From NCBI GenBank assembly GCA_046349955.1, contig JAXMBI010000014.1, positions 62,001 to 126,000 of the forward strand: DNA of 64,000 nucleotides, written 5' to 3'. Shown here in pieces: positions 43,322 to 52,050 of the stretch. Origin of the DNA: JBGAPH01 sp046349955. GTDB lineage: Bacteria > Planctomycetota > Planctomycetia > Pirellulales > JBGAPH01. A program made the translations under genes and the position numbers. The notes beneath the pieces were generated by a model that worked only from the letters and a program-made list of their open reading frames with translations, searched no databases and was not told the DNA's origin. Each line of letters starts with the position of its first letter. Positions within the stretch are counted from its first letter, which is position 1.

Positions 43322-44470
43322 CTACGTTGCGGCGGCGATCGCTTGGTCGAGGTCGTCCGTAAGGTCCTCGAACGCTTCGAGACCGATCGAGAGCCGCACC
43401 AGGCCGTCGCCAATGCCATGCGCGCGGCGGGCAGCCGGATCGTAGCTGGCGTGCGACATCGAGGCCGGCTGCTCGATGAGCGATTCGACGGCGCCCAAGC
43501 TCACCGCCAACTGAAACAGCCGCGTCGACTCGGCGACACGTTTGGCGGCCTGATAACCGCCGGCCATCTCGAAGCTGAGCATCGCGCCATAGCCCCCCTT
43601 CATCTGCCGCGCGGCCAAGTCATGCCCCGGGTGATCGGTGAGGCCGGGGTACATGACCCGGGTCACCTGTGGCTTCTTCTGCAAGTACTCCGCCACGCGC
43701 TGCGCCGTGCGGCTTTGCTCGAGCACGCGGAGCTCGAGCGTCTTGATGCCGCGGCTGCAGAGGTAGGCGTCGAAGGGGCTCATCACCGCGCCGGCGGCGT
43801 TCTGAATGAAGTACAGCCGCTCGAGCAGCTTGGGATCGCGCACCGCGAGCGCGCCTCCCAGCAAATCGCTATGGCCGCCGAGATACTTGGTGGCGGAGTG
43901 CATGACCACGTCGGCCCCCAGTTCCAAGGGGCGCGTAAGGACCGGCGTGGCGAACGTGCTGTCGACGCCGAGCAAGGCGTCGTGCTGATGGGCGAGCTCC
44001 GCGCAGGCCGCAATGTCGGTCAGCGACAAGAGCGGGTTGCCGGGGGTTTCGATCCACACGAGCTTGGTCTTGGGCGTGAACGCCTGAGCGAAGGCGTCGA
44101 GGTCGTTCGACTTGGCGAGCGAGACCGTGACGCCGCAGCGCGTGACCACCTTGTGCAGCAAGCGGTAGGTGCCGCCGTAGATGTCGGCCCCAGCCACCAC
44201 GTGGTCGCCCGGCTCGAGCAAGAGCGTCACCGCGTGGATGGCGGCCAAGCCTGAGGAGAAGGCGAGAGCCCCGACGCCGGATTCGAGCGAAGCAACCGTC
44301 GTCTCGAGCGCCTTGCGCGTAGGGTTGCCGCTGCGGATGTAGTCAAACTCGCCCCACTCGCCGGCCCCCGGCTGCACGTAGGTCGAGGCCAGATACAAAG
44401 CCGGCACGACGGCCCCCGTCTTCGGGTCGGCCTTCTGACCATCATGAATCGCGCGGGTACGAAACTGCAT
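43322..44470 (-). CDS. Cys/Met metabolism PLP enzyme (cystathionine gamma-synthase/lyase or beta-lyase type)
   Basis: Fold-type I PLP enzyme of 382 residues. Landmarks: RTRAIHDGQKADPKTGAVV, YIRSGNPTRKALETTVASLE, TPGNPLL, and HSATKYLGGHSDLLGG with the aldimine lysine near residue 197; then SIGLEAFEDLTDDL at the end. Sequence alone cannot separate cystathionine gamma-synthase from beta- or gamma-lyase. It lies directly downstream of a paralogue on the same strand (gap 173 bases with a large inverted repeat), and a third family member is paired with CBS at 16532. These two could form the forward arm (cysteine to homocysteine). The ATG at 44470 has a weak Shine-Dalgarno sequence. Confidence 0.9.
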   Translation of the reverse strand: MQFRTRAIHDGQKADPKTGAVVPALYLASTYVQPGAGEWGEFDYIRSGNPTRKALETTVASLESGVGALAFSSGLAAIHAVTLLLEPGDHVVAGADIYGGTYRLLHKVVTRCGVTVSLAKSNDLDAFAQAFTPKTKLVWIETPGNPLLSLTDIAACAELAHQHDALLGVDSTFATPVLTRPLELGADVVMHSATKYLGGHSDLLGGALAVRDPKLLERLYFIQNAAGAVMSPFDAYLCSRGIKTLELRVLEQSRTAQRVAEYLQKKPQVTRVMYPGLTDHPGHDLAARQMKGGYGAMLSFEMAGGYQAAKRVAESTRLFQLAVSLGAVESLIEQPASMSHASYDPAARRAHGIGDGLVRLSIGLEAFEDLTDDLDQAIAAAT

Positions 44471-44489
44471 GGGTAACCGTGGTTTCTTT

Positions 44490-44625
44490 ACCGCAGAGGA
44501 CGCCGAGGACACAGAGAGGAGATTGACCACAAAGACACAAAGTCACAAAGCAGGACAATTCTTGGTGTCTTCGTACCTTCGTGGTTTGCTCTCGTTCCCT
44601 CTGTGTCCTCCGCGTCCTCTGCGGT
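44490..44625. repeat. large imperfect inverted repeat between the two PLP enzyme genes
   Basis: The left arm 44490-44516 and the right arm 44599-44625 match as reverse complements at 26 of 27 positions (ACCGCAGAGGACGC...GGACACAGAG). Inner arms ACCACAAAGAC and GTCTTCGTACCTTCGTGGT pair less well. The motif resembles widely dispersed 'cacagaggacacagagg' repeats of environmental bacteria. It could fold into a cruciform, or into an RNA hairpin between the cistrons. Confidence 0.75.
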
Positions 44626-44643
44626 GAAAATTCTGATTTTGAA

Positions 44644-45855
44644 CTATGCCCTCTCGAGCGCCTGTCGCAAGTCGTCCACCAGGTCTTGCGGGTTTTCGAT
44701 GCCGCAGGCGAGGCGGATCATATTGTCGGGGATGCCGTAGCGCTGGCGATCGGCCACCGGCACTTCGTAGTAGCTCATCACCAGCGGTTGCTCGATCAGC
44801 GACTCCGCGCCGCCGAGGCTGGGACCGATCCGCGGAATCTTCACCGCGTCGACCACGGCGGCCGTCTCGCGCCAGTCGGCGTCCTTCAGCAAGAAGGTGA
44901 CCAGGCCGCCGAAGCCCCGCATCGTCCGCTGGGCCACCTCGTAGTACGGGTGCGACTCGACGCCGGGGTAGTACACGCGCTCCACGCGCGGGTGCTGCTC
45001 GAGGAAGCGGGCCACGGCCAGGCCGTTCTCGTTGTGACGGGCGATCCGCAGTTCAAAGGTCTTGAGCCCACGCTCGAGCAGATACAAGTTGTGCGGCGAG
45101 TTGACGGCCCCCATGATGCCGCGGAGCTTGCGGATGGGCTCGAGCTTGTCGGCGGCGCCAATGATCGCGCCGGCCAACAGGTCGTTGTGGCCTGCCAGGT
45201 ACTTGGTCGCCGAGTGGAGCACGTAGTCGACGCCGGCGGCCAGCGGGCGCAGGTTGTACGGCGTGGCCAGCGTGGCGTCGATCAGCGTTTCGACCCCGCG
45301 GCGGCGGCCGATGTCGGCGAACTTCTCCAGGTCGACCACGCTCAAATGCGGGTTCGTGGGCGACTCGCTCACGAGCAGCTTCGTGTTCGGGTTGATGGCC
45401 GCTTCCATCGCCGCGTAGTCGCAGGCCTTTACCTGCCGGGTAACGACGCCGAAGCGGGCGAGATGCTTCGAACAGAACTCACGGCTGCGGTGATAACACT
45501 CGTCGAAGAAGACGACTTCGTCGCCGGCGTTGAGCTTGGTCATCAGCAGGCCGACGATGGCGGCCATGCCCGAGGAGAAGACGAGCGCGGCCTCGCCCCC
45601 TTCGAGGGCGGCCAGCTTCTTCTCGACGACCTTTTCGCCGGGGTTGCCGTAGCGGCCGTACTCTTCGCGCTCCTGCTTCTGCTCGATGAAGTCGATCACC
45701 GACTGCGTGTCGGCAAAGGTGTAGGTCGAGGCGCAGAAGATCGGATCGGTGATGGCGTGGCCGTATTTCTGCCGCTCTTCGCCGGCATGCACGGTGAGGG
45801 TGGAGAAGCCGGGGTGCGAACCGTTGGCTTCGGCCGAGGGGCGCGTGGTCGACAT
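44644..45855 (-). CDS. Cys/Met metabolism PLP enzyme (cystathionine gamma-synthase-like)
   Basis: Fold-type I PLP enzyme of 403 residues. Landmarks: STLTVHAGEERQKYGHAIT, EYGRYGNPGEKVVEKKLAALE in place of the usual R-x-x-NP-T motif, SPTNPHLSVVD, and HSATKYLAGHNDLLAG with the aldimine lysine near residue 220. The YGRYGNPGE variant marks a distinct subgroup, also seen in some plant-like cystathionine gamma-synthases. It likely works in methionine or cysteine synthesis with the following paralogue. A leader of about 60-160 bases with an intrinsic terminator suggests regulation by a riboswitch or attenuation. The ATG at 45855 has GGAG 12 bases upstream. Confidence 0.88.
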   Translation of the reverse strand: MSTTRPSAEANGSHPGFSTLTVHAGEERQKYGHAITDPIFCASTYTFADTQSVIDFIEQKQEREEYGRYGNPGEKVVEKKLAALEGGEAALVFSSGMAAIVGLLMTKLNAGDEVVFFDECYHRSREFCSKHLARFGVVTRQVKACDYAAMEAAINPNTKLLVSESPTNPHLSVVDLEKFADIGRRRGVETLIDATLATPYNLRPLAAGVDYVLHSATKYLAGHNDLLAGAIIGAADKLEPIRKLRGIMGAVNSPHNLYLLERGLKTFELRIARHNENGLAVARFLEQHPRVERVYYPGVESHPYYEVAQRTMRGFGGLVTFLLKDADWRETAAVVDAVKIPRIGPSLGGAESLIEQPLVMSYYEVPVADRQRYGIPDNMIRLACGIENPQDLVDDLRQALERA

Positions 45856-45916
45856 GGCGCGGGGAAACTCCACAGGCAGTAGGAAAACTCGCCGTGGGGT
45901 TTGCGTCGGCCCAACG

Positions 45917-46045
45917 AAAAAGCCGCACCAAACGCGCTCGAAGTTTCGAGCGGCACGTGCGGCTTCGCTGGTTCGGAGCTGGACTGCCAGGGAAAAAGGA
46001 CTTCCCGCGGGCAATGGCACTTTAGCAGTGAAGGCTGCAAGCGGC
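45917..46045 (-). promoter_or_regulatory. candidate riboswitch/attenuator leader with intrinsic terminator
   Basis: On the minus strand, 60-100 bases before the start codon, lies a hairpin. The outer 9-bp stem is AAGCCGCAC/GTGCGGCTT (45965-45957 with 45928-45920), with a second 8-bp stem (45952-45945/45942-45935) nested inside, then UUUUU (45921-45917). No gene ends just upstream, so this is a terminator in a leader. Ahead of it GCCATT (46018-46013) and GGGAAGTC (46006-45999) resemble the 3' part of cobalamin riboswitches, but I could not find the conserved 5' core. The class is uncertain. Confidence 0.5.
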
Positions 46046-46100
46046 CGCAAATCCCATCTCTCGGAAATTCTAGTTCATTGCGGATAGGCCCGCAAGACAC

Positions 46101-46445
46101 GGAGTTTGGGGCCGGCCGGCCGGCGCGAATCGGCTTACCAAATCCAGGCCCCGAGCTTCAAGCGCGGAATCGGCCGGCTTACGCTTGGGCCGCTCGCCCT
46201 TGACGTTGCGCGCTGCGTTCCGGGCTTGTCACCAACCGCACTGGCGAGCGGCCGGCGTAAGCCGGCTGACCGAACCTGCGGATAGCGCATCCCTAGGTCC
46301 TGGCCGCTCCCCCAGGGGGAATCCACGGCGGAGTATCTGGCTCGCAAGGGATCTGTGGGCCTCCTCCCCCGGCAGCGGACCGGGTGGCGCTAGGAATCGG
46401 GCGCGCCAGACCTCGGTTTTCACCTAGAGTTGACGAGGGCAGGAA
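46101..46445. other. gene-free stretch with inverted CGGCTTACG-type repeats
   Basis: No credible coding region is seen. An imperfect inverted repeat joins GGCCGGCTTACGC...GCCGCTCGCC (about 46169-46199) with GGCGAGCGGCCGGCGTAAGCCGGC (about 46243-46266, shown as pattern). A further CGGCTTACC is at about 46131. This looks like a dispersed palindromic element, and it would also carry the promoter of the leader-controlled PLP enzyme gene. Confidence 0.5.
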
Positions 46446-46529
46446 TTGGCAGGCGGCGGCCAAGATCAGCGGGTCGCCAGCGTCTCTTCGCGCGGCTTAG
46501 CAATCACCGACCTTGAAAGGGCGCCCGCA

Positions 46530-46748
46530 GTGCCACCGTCCGTCGCCCCGCTCGTGCCTGGCAAGTGGTACGTCTCGAAGTCGATCACTTCCGGCTCGCC
46601 GCTGCGCCGCCTGGGGCCCTACGACACGCGCCGCGAGGCGGAGGATGTAGCCGCGGTCATTGCGGCCGAAACGCGCCGGCCGTTGTTGCAGGTCTGGCGC
46701 TGCCGCGGGGACGAAGAAAGCGGCGCGGCCACCATGCCGCTGGACTAG
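46530..46748 (+). CDS. small hypothetical protein
   Basis: Protein of 72 residues with the core GKWYVSKSITSGSPLRRLGP, YDTRREAEDVAAVIAAETRR and PLLQVWRCRG. The strand-helix-strand pattern and the PYDTRREAE helix start recall very small SPOR- or ligand-binding-like domains, but no family can be named. The GTG at 46530 has AAAGGG 8 bases upstream; an ATG at 46446 lacks one and would add 28 low-complexity residues. It is convergent with the globin-coupled kinase gene. Confidence 0.55.
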   Translation: MPPSVAPLVPGKWYVSKSITSGSPLRRLGPYDTRREAEDVAAVIAAETRRPLLQVWRCRGDEESGAATMPLD

Positions 46749-46767
46749 TGGTCCGTCGCCGCCCGGG

Positions 46768-48018
46768 TTACGCCCCTTCTGTCTTCCCTTCCGCCCCCCG
46801 CCGGAGCCGCACGTAGAACTTGGCCCCTTGCCCTAGCTTCGATTCGGCCCAGATGCGGCCCCCTTGTTGTTCGACCAGGGTCTTGGCGAAGTAGAGCCCG
46901 AGCCCTGAGCCGGGGCGGTCGCGATGGCGGGGGAGGCGGCGGAAGGGGACGAATACCCGCTCGAGCTCGTCAGGCGGAATGCCGGGACCGTTGTCGGCCA
47001 CGCACAGCGTGCAGGCGTCAGACGCTGTCTGGCAAGTAACGACAATCCGGCCAGGACGTCGGTCGATGAACTTCACGGCGTTCGAGAGCAGGTTGCCGAA
47101 CACCTCGCGGAGCCGCACCGGATCGCCCCGCACCAAGGGGGTCTCGGCCGGCAGCTCGAGCACGATCCCTTTCTTCTCGGCCAGCAGCCGCACGTTCTCG
47201 GCCGCCTCGGCGAGCACGGCGGCGGGCTGAAACTCGAGATCGGGCTCGTCTCCATAGGTGGTGATCGAGGCCGCCAGCAGCTCGCTGATCGTGTCGCTCA
47301 TGCGGAACACGCGGTCGCGGGCGGCTTCGACCAGCCGCCTGGCTTCCGCCGGCATTTGCGGGCCGAACTCGTCGAGCGCCTCGTCGCACAGATTGGCCAC
47401 CGTGGCCAGCGGCGTCTTCAAGTCGTGGGAGGTGAGCTGCGCGAACTGCCGCAGCTCGGCGTTCGCCTTCCAGAACAGGTCGAGCGCCTGCCGAAGGTTC
47501 ATCGTCGACTGCTGGAAGTACGCCTCGAGCGTGAGCCCGATGTCGAGGAACACCGCCTTGAGCAGCGAAAGCTGCCGCTCGAGGAGCGCCTGGCCCCCCG
47601 CCGGATCGCAGCGCACCAGCTCCCGCAGGTAGCTTTGCAGGTACTGGTTGTAAGCGCCCAGAAAGAGCTGCGGGGCGATGCCGACCTCGGCGTGCGTATG
47701 GCCCACGCGGACGTGCCGCTCGAGGTAGTCTTCGTCCCAGGCCGCCTCGAGCAGCGAGGCAAAGTGGGCCCGCTGGGCCTGCTTGAGCCGGGCGACCAAC
47801 TGCGGGTCGCGCAGGAACTGCTGCGACTCCGGGAATGACATCAGGTGCGCGTAGAACTCTTCGACGAAACGGTCGGCGAAGGCCGCGAAGCTGGGCGTCA
47901 TCCCCCGCAGCCGGGCGGCGTCGGCAGGCGTGAGACCCAAGAAGGCGAGGCGGGTACTGAGGTCGACCTGACCGCCGAGTTCCGGCGCGGGGGGCTGAAA
48001 GGGGGACGGCGATGACAC
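46768..48018 (-). CDS. globin-coupled sensor histidine kinase
   Basis: Protein of 416 residues. An N-terminal protoglobin domain (about 20-170) has YAHLMSFPESQQFLRDP and ERHVRVGHTHAEVGIAPQLF, with the likely heme-ligand His in HVRVGHTHAEVG. HisKA (about 185-255) has FAQLTSHDLKTPLATVAN, whose His is the phospho-acceptor. HATPase (about 295-410) has GNLLSNAVKF, ADNGPGIPPDELERVF and GSGLGLYFAKTLVEQQGG. Globin sensors bind O2, NO or CO at heme. No receiver domain is fused, and none is adjacent; the nearest receiver protein is the NtrC-type activator at 52963. The GTG start at 48018 has AAGGAAC upstream. Confidence 0.93.
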   Translation of the reverse strand: MSSPSPFQPPAPELGGQVDLSTRLAFLGLTPADAARLRGMTPSFAAFADRFVEEFYAHLMSFPESQQFLRDPQLVARLKQAQRAHFASLLEAAWDEDYLERHVRVGHTHAEVGIAPQLFLGAYNQYLQSYLRELVRCDPAGGQALLERQLSLLKAVFLDIGLTLEAYFQQSTMNLRQALDLFWKANAELRQFAQLTSHDLKTPLATVANLCDEALDEFGPQMPAEARRLVEAARDRVFRMSDTISELLAASITTYGDEPDLEFQPAAVLAEAAENVRLLAEKKGIVLELPAETPLVRGDPVRLREVFGNLLSNAVKFIDRRPGRIVVTCQTASDACTLCVADNGPGIPPDELERVFVPFRRLPRHRDRPGSGLGLYFAKTLVEQQGGRIWAESKLGQGAKFYVRLRRGAEGKTEGA

Positions 48019-48035
48019 CAGCGGTTCCTTAAAAG

Positions 48036-49505
48036 CTAGCCGGGCCAGCGGCGGGCGACTTCGACCAGCGTGCGGACAAAGGCCCCAGTGCCGCCCCCGT
48101 CGAGCCAGGGCTTGGGCTTCTCAGCGAAGGCGGGGCCCGCAATGTCGAGGTGGACCCAGGGCGTGTGGCCGACGAACTGCTCGAGGAACTTGGCCGCCGT
48201 GATCGCGCCCCCCCAGCGGCCGTCGCCTACGTTCTTGATGTCGGCCACCTCGCTCTTGATCAGCTCGTCGTACTCCTTGAACATCGGCAACGGCCAGGCA
48301 GGCTCCCCGCAGGCACGTGCGGCCGCGGCCACCTGGTCGCCCCAGGCCGTGTCGTTGGTCATGAGGCCGGCCACGTCGCGCCCGAGGGCCACCATGCAGG
48401 CGCCGGTGAGGGTGGCCAGGTCGATGATTTTGCTCGCGCCACGGTCGACCGCCACGCCGAGCACGTCGGCTAACACGAGCCGCCCTTCGGCGTCGGTGTT
48501 GTGGACTTCGATCGTGCGGCCGTTGCGCGCGGTGAGCACGTCGCCTAGCTTCATCGCCGCGGGCCCCGGCATGTTTTCGACCAGGCCCACCAGGCCGATC
48601 ACATTCACCGGCAGCCGCAGCAGGCCGATTGCCCGCATCGCGCCGACGGCGGCGGCGGCGCCGGCCATGTCGCACTTCATGGTGAACATCGAGTCGCTCT
48701 CCTTGAGCGACAGACCGCCGGAATCGAAGGTCACGCCCTTGCCCACCAGGGCCAAGGTGGGGGCGTTTTCCTTCCCGCCCGAGTGACTGAGCACGACCAA
48801 CCGCGGCGGCTGGCTCGAGCCCTTGGCCACGGCCAGGAGCGATCCGCAACGTTCGGCTTCGAGCCGCGCTTGATCCCAGACTTCGATCTCGAGCAGCGCC
48901 TCGTCGGCCATGGCCGAAGCTTGTTCGGCGAAGCTGGCCGGGTAGATCTGCTGCGGCGGCTCGTTGACCAGCCGGCGCGCCAACCGCACGCTGTCGCCCA
49001 GGATCTGGCCGCGTTCGAGCGTTTGCGGCGAGGCGCCGGGCCAGAGCGTTTCGCCCGGCTCATGCAGCTTCTTCTCTTGGCGGTAGAGGTCTTGCCCGCT
49101 GCAGCCGACGATCGCGCCGGCCACAGCTTGTTCGAGCAGGGCCTCGCGCTGGGGAGCGAGAAAGGCGTCGGCCAGGGCATAGGCCACGCGGCCACGCGGC
49201 TTGGCGGCGGCGGCCTTCGCTCCCGCGGCGGCGGCGAAGTAGGCCACGCCGGCGTCGATTTGCGCCTGGGGACCCAGGCCGAGGACGATGACTTGGGCCG
49301 CCGGCAATCCGCTCAGGCCGAGCAGCGACGTGACCTCAAACTTCTTGCCGGTGAGCTCGCCCGCGGAGCGCAGGCGGCCCAAAGCGCCGCCGGTTGCTTG
49401 GTCGGCTTGGTCCCACAGGGCGCCGGGCGCGGCGTCGGTGGGGAGGCCCAACACGAGAGCATCGGCCGAAGGCAGCTTTTTGGCGTCGGCGGAGTGCAAC
49501 TGCAC
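48036..49505 (-). CDS. pepA: leucyl aminopeptidase (cytosol aminopeptidase, M17)
   Basis: Two-metal aminopeptidase of 489 residues. The C-terminal catalytic domain (about 190-485) has LVGKGVTFDSGGLSLK, MKCDMAGAAAAVGAM, the M17 signature NTDAEGRLVLADVL and DIAGPAFAEKPKPW. The metal-binding Lys, Asp and Glu and the active-site Arg of the signature are all present. The N-terminal macrodomain-like part (about 1-165) is Ala-rich. The family turns over N-terminal residues and glutathione-derived Cys-Gly. The GTG at 49505 is chosen because it starts the conserved N-terminal strand; its Shine-Dalgarno sequence is weak. Divergent from the UbiD gene. Confidence 0.94.
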   Translation of the reverse strand: MQLHSADAKKLPSADALVLGLPTDAAPGALWDQADQATGGALGRLRSAGELTGKKFEVTSLLGLSGLPAAQVIVLGLGPQAQIDAGVAYFAAAAGAKAAAAKPRGRVAYALADAFLAPQREALLEQAVAGAIVGCSGQDLYRQEKKLHEPGETLWPGASPQTLERGQILGDSVRLARRLVNEPPQQIYPASFAEQASAMADEALLEIEVWDQARLEAERCGSLLAVAKGSSQPPRLVVLSHSGGKENAPTLALVGKGVTFDSGGLSLKESDSMFTMKCDMAGAAAAVGAMRAIGLLRLPVNVIGLVGLVENMPGPAAMKLGDVLTARNGRTIEVHNTDAEGRLVLADVLGVAVDRGASKIIDLATLTGACMVALGRDVAGLMTNDTAWGDQVAAAARACGEPAWPLPMFKEYDELIKSEVADIKNVGDGRWGGAITAAKFLEQFVGHTPWVHLDIAGPAFAEKPKPWLDGGGTGAFVRTLVEVARRWPG

Positions 49506-49692
49506 GAGAGTCTTTCTGCGAGTGGCGAGGGAGGGCTGCCAGAAATCGGCACCGAGTGACGCACATTCTACCGTGTCGGCGCGTTTGGCAAGGGTTGCCT
49601 CCTTTCTCTCGAGCCGCTCGCTGTCGGCCGGGCTCTGGTCGACTATGATTCTGCGGAGCCAGTGATCCCCCAACTCCTCCCCGCCTGTCTGC

Positions 49693-51558
49693 ATGTCGTA
49701 TCGATCTCTTCAGGAATGCGTGGCCGATCTCGAGCGCACGGGGCGGTTGGTGCGGATCGAGGCCGAGGTCGATCCCCGCTTGGAGATCGCCGAAATCCAG
49801 CGGCGGGTGCTTCAGGCGCAGGGGCCGGCGCTCTTGTTCACGCGACCCAAGGGCTGCCGCTTCCCGATGCTCGGCAACCTCTTCGGGACGCTCGAGCGGG
49901 CACGTTATTTGTTCCGCGACACGCTGCCCAAGGTGCGGCGGCTGATGGAGCTGAAGATCGATCCGGCGGCGGCGCTTGCGCGCCCGTGGCGCTATGCCGG
50001 CGCGCCCTTGACGGCGCTGACGATGGCGCCCAAGTATGTGCGGCGAGGTCCGGTCCTCGCGCACACGACCACGATTGGCGCTTTGCCGGGGCTCGTGAGC
50101 TGGCCGGCCGATGGCGGGGCCTTCGTCACACTTCCGCAGGTCTACACGGAAGATCCCGACCAGCCAGGCTGGCGACGCTCGAACCTGGGCATGTATCGCG
50201 TGCAACTCTCCGGCGGACGTTATGCGCCCGACCAAGAGATCGGACTGCACTACCAGTTGCACCGCGGCATCGGCGTGCATCACGCCGCGGCGCTGCGGCG
50301 CGGCGAGCCCTTGCGGGTGAACGTGTTCGTCGGAGGGCCGCCGGCCATGACGCTTGCCGCCGTGATGCCGCTGCCGGAGGGACTCGCAGAGCTGAGCTTC
50401 GCGGGCGCTCTCGGAGGGAGGCGCGTGCGGCTGGCGCCGTCGCCCACCGGCTTACCGGTGGCGGCCGACGCAGACTTTTGCATCGTCGGCACGGTCGACC
50501 CCGCGACGCGGTTGCCGGAGGGTCCGTTTGGCGATCACTTGGGCTACTACAGCCTGGCCCACGACTACCCGGTGCTCCGCGTGGAGCAGGTCTATCATCG
50601 CGAGGGGGCGATTTGGCCGTTCACCGTCGTCGGCCGGCCGCCGCAAGAAGACACGGTCTTCGGCCAACTCATCCACGAGATCACCGGGCCGATCATTCCC
50701 AGCGTGATCCCCGGCGTGGGGGCCGTGCATGCGGTCGACGCCGCCGGCGTGCATCCGCTGTTGCTCGCGATTGGCAGCGAACGCTACGTCCCCTTCGAAC
50801 CGCTGCGGCGACCGCGGGAGCTGCTGACACAGGCCAACGCGATTCTCGGCCAAGGCCAACTCTCGCTGGCCAAGTACTTGTTCATCGTCGATGGCGCGGA
50901 CGATCCGGCGCTCGATCTGCACGACGTTGCTCGCTTCTTGCAGCACGTGCTGCAGCGCGTCGACTGGCGCAACGATCTGCACTTTCAAACCCGCACGACG
51001 ATCGACACGCTCGACTACTCGGGCACGGGCCTCAACGAGGGATCCAAGGTCGTGATCGCGGCGGCTGGGCCCGCGCGGCGCGAACTACCGAAGGCGCTGC
51101 CGGAGGGGCTGCAATTGCCCGAGGGCTTTTCCGACCCGCGGGTCGCGCTGCCGGGAGTTCTCGTGGTGCGAGGCCCCTATGCCGAAGGCACGCAATCCGA
51201 CGATCCGGCCGCAGAACCGCCTCGCTATGTGCAGGCGATGGAGCGGTTTTGCACGTCGCTGCCGCCGGGCTCCGGCCTGCTGCGGTTTCCGCTCGTCGTG
51301 ATCGTCGACGACAGCGAGTTCGCCACGCGCTCGCTGAACAACTTCGTCTGGGTCGCATTTACACGAAGCAACCCAGCGGCCGACCTCTACGGCGTCGGGG
51401 CCTGTTCGCAACAGAAGCACTGGGGCTGCACGGGGCCGCTCGTGATCGACGCCCGCATCAAAGCGCATCATGCGCCGCCGCTGGTGGAAGACCCCGAGGT
51501 GGCTCGGCGGGTCGACGCGCTCGCCGCCCGAGGCGGACCGCTGCACGGGGTCTTCTAA
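49693..51558 (+). CDS. UbiD-family decarboxylase
   Basis: Protein of 621 residues with the family start SYRSLQECVADLERTGRLVRI, LTMAPKYVRRGPVLAHTTTIG, the prenyl-FMN/metal region VGTVDPATRLPEGPFGDHLGYYS (hallmark PEGPFGDHLGYY, with the conserved Glu-x-Pro-Phe-Gly) and IWPFTVVGRPPQEDTVFGQL. The last ~150 residues form an extended C-terminal domain with IVDDSEFATRSLNNFVWVAF. UbiD enzymes use prenylated FMN made by UbiX to decarboxylate aromatic or alpha,beta-unsaturated acids; menaquinone or ubiquinone precursor work is the commonest role. No ubiX in the window. The ATG at 49693 has a poor Shine-Dalgarno sequence. Confidence 0.92.
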   Translation: MSYRSLQECVADLERTGRLVRIEAEVDPRLEIAEIQRRVLQAQGPALLFTRPKGCRFPMLGNLFGTLERARYLFRDTLPKVRRLMELKIDPAAALARPWRYAGAPLTALTMAPKYVRRGPVLAHTTTIGALPGLVSWPADGGAFVTLPQVYTEDPDQPGWRRSNLGMYRVQLSGGRYAPDQEIGLHYQLHRGIGVHHAAALRRGEPLRVNVFVGGPPAMTLAAVMPLPEGLAELSFAGALGGRRVRLAPSPTGLPVAADADFCIVGTVDPATRLPEGPFGDHLGYYSLAHDYPVLRVEQVYHREGAIWPFTVVGRPPQEDTVFGQLIHEITGPIIPSVIPGVGAVHAVDAAGVHPLLLAIGSERYVPFEPLRRPRELLTQANAILGQGQLSLAKYLFIVDGADDPALDLHDVARFLQHVLQRVDWRNDLHFQTRTTIDTLDYSGTGLNEGSKVVIAAAGPARRELPKALPEGLQLPEGFSDPRVALPGVLVVRGPYAEGTQSDDPAAEPPRYVQAMERFCTSLPPGSGLLRFPLVVIVDDSEFATRSLNNFVWVAFTRSNPAADLYGVGACSQQKHWGCTGPLVIDARIKAHHAPPLVEDPEVARRVDALAARGGPLHGVF

Positions 51559-51559
51559 G

Positions 51560-52018
51560 CTACACGGCCGAGGTCAGGTCCTCATTGAAGCCCTGCTCCA
51601 GCACGCGGTTCTCGAGCGCTTCGTGCTGCGAGAGCATGGTCGCCAGATCGCGGTAGGCGAGCAGCACTTCGGGCCATTCACGCTCCGTGACTGCGCCGGC
51701 AAGCCGGTGTCGCAGGGAATCGAGCGCCGCCAAGATCCGCGGGTGTTCTTCCTCGATCCGCGAGACAGCCTCACCCAACCGCGGCAGCCGTGCCGCTGCT
51801 TCCTCGAGGCAGCCGCCGCTTTCCTCTTCTCGGAAGTGGGCCGCCAACCGTTTCCGTAGCTCTTCGAAGTGTTGCCGCACTTCAGGGAGCTTGGCCGCCA
51901 CCTCATTCGGCGGAATCGCCTCGAGGCGACGACGAAGGTTGGCCAGCGTCAGGTGCATTTCTCGGTGCTCGGCGCGCACCGTAGCGATGAAAGGATTGCA
52001 AGGATCGTGCGTGTTCAT
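51560..52018 (-). CDS. hemerythrin HHE-domain protein
   Basis: Protein of 152 residues and mostly helical. The HHE-type metal-binding pattern is seen as FIATVRAEHREMHLTLANLR, LAAHFREEESGGCLEEA, IEEEHPRILAAL and LATMLSQHEALENRVLEQGF, giving His at several helix ends with adjacent Glu. Such non-heme di-iron folds bind O2 or NO, or store iron; some have an extra Cys in place of one His, as in SGGC here. The ATG at 52018 has an AGGAGG 7 bases upstream, excellent. It follows the universal stress protein gene after 32 bases and shares its sigma-54 promoter candidate. Confidence 0.88.
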   Translation of the reverse strand: MNTHDPCNPFIATVRAEHREMHLTLANLRRRLEAIPPNEVAAKLPEVRQHFEELRKRLAAHFREEESGGCLEEAAARLPRLGEAVSRIEEEHPRILAALDSLRHRLAGAVTEREWPEVLLAYRDLATMLSQHEALENRVLEQGFNEDLTSAV

Positions 52019-52050
52019 GAGAGACCTCCTTTCGGCCTCCGCTCGCTCGT

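Noticed and set aside
45856..46045. SAM-type riboswitch before the PLP enzyme
   Set aside because: The conserved SAM-I core (AGAGAG...GGCAACC pattern) and the SAM-II pattern were not found; only the terminator and weak cobalamin-like elements remain.
46446..46529. Longer form of the 46530 small gene from ATG 46446
   Set aside because: There is no ribosome site at that ATG, and the added 28 residues are low-complexity, while GTG 46530 has AAAGGG at good spacing.
49662..51656. 664-codon plus-strand frame overlapping the UbiD gene
   Set aside because: It is a shifted frame of a clear UbiD protein and shows Arg-rich, domain-free translation.
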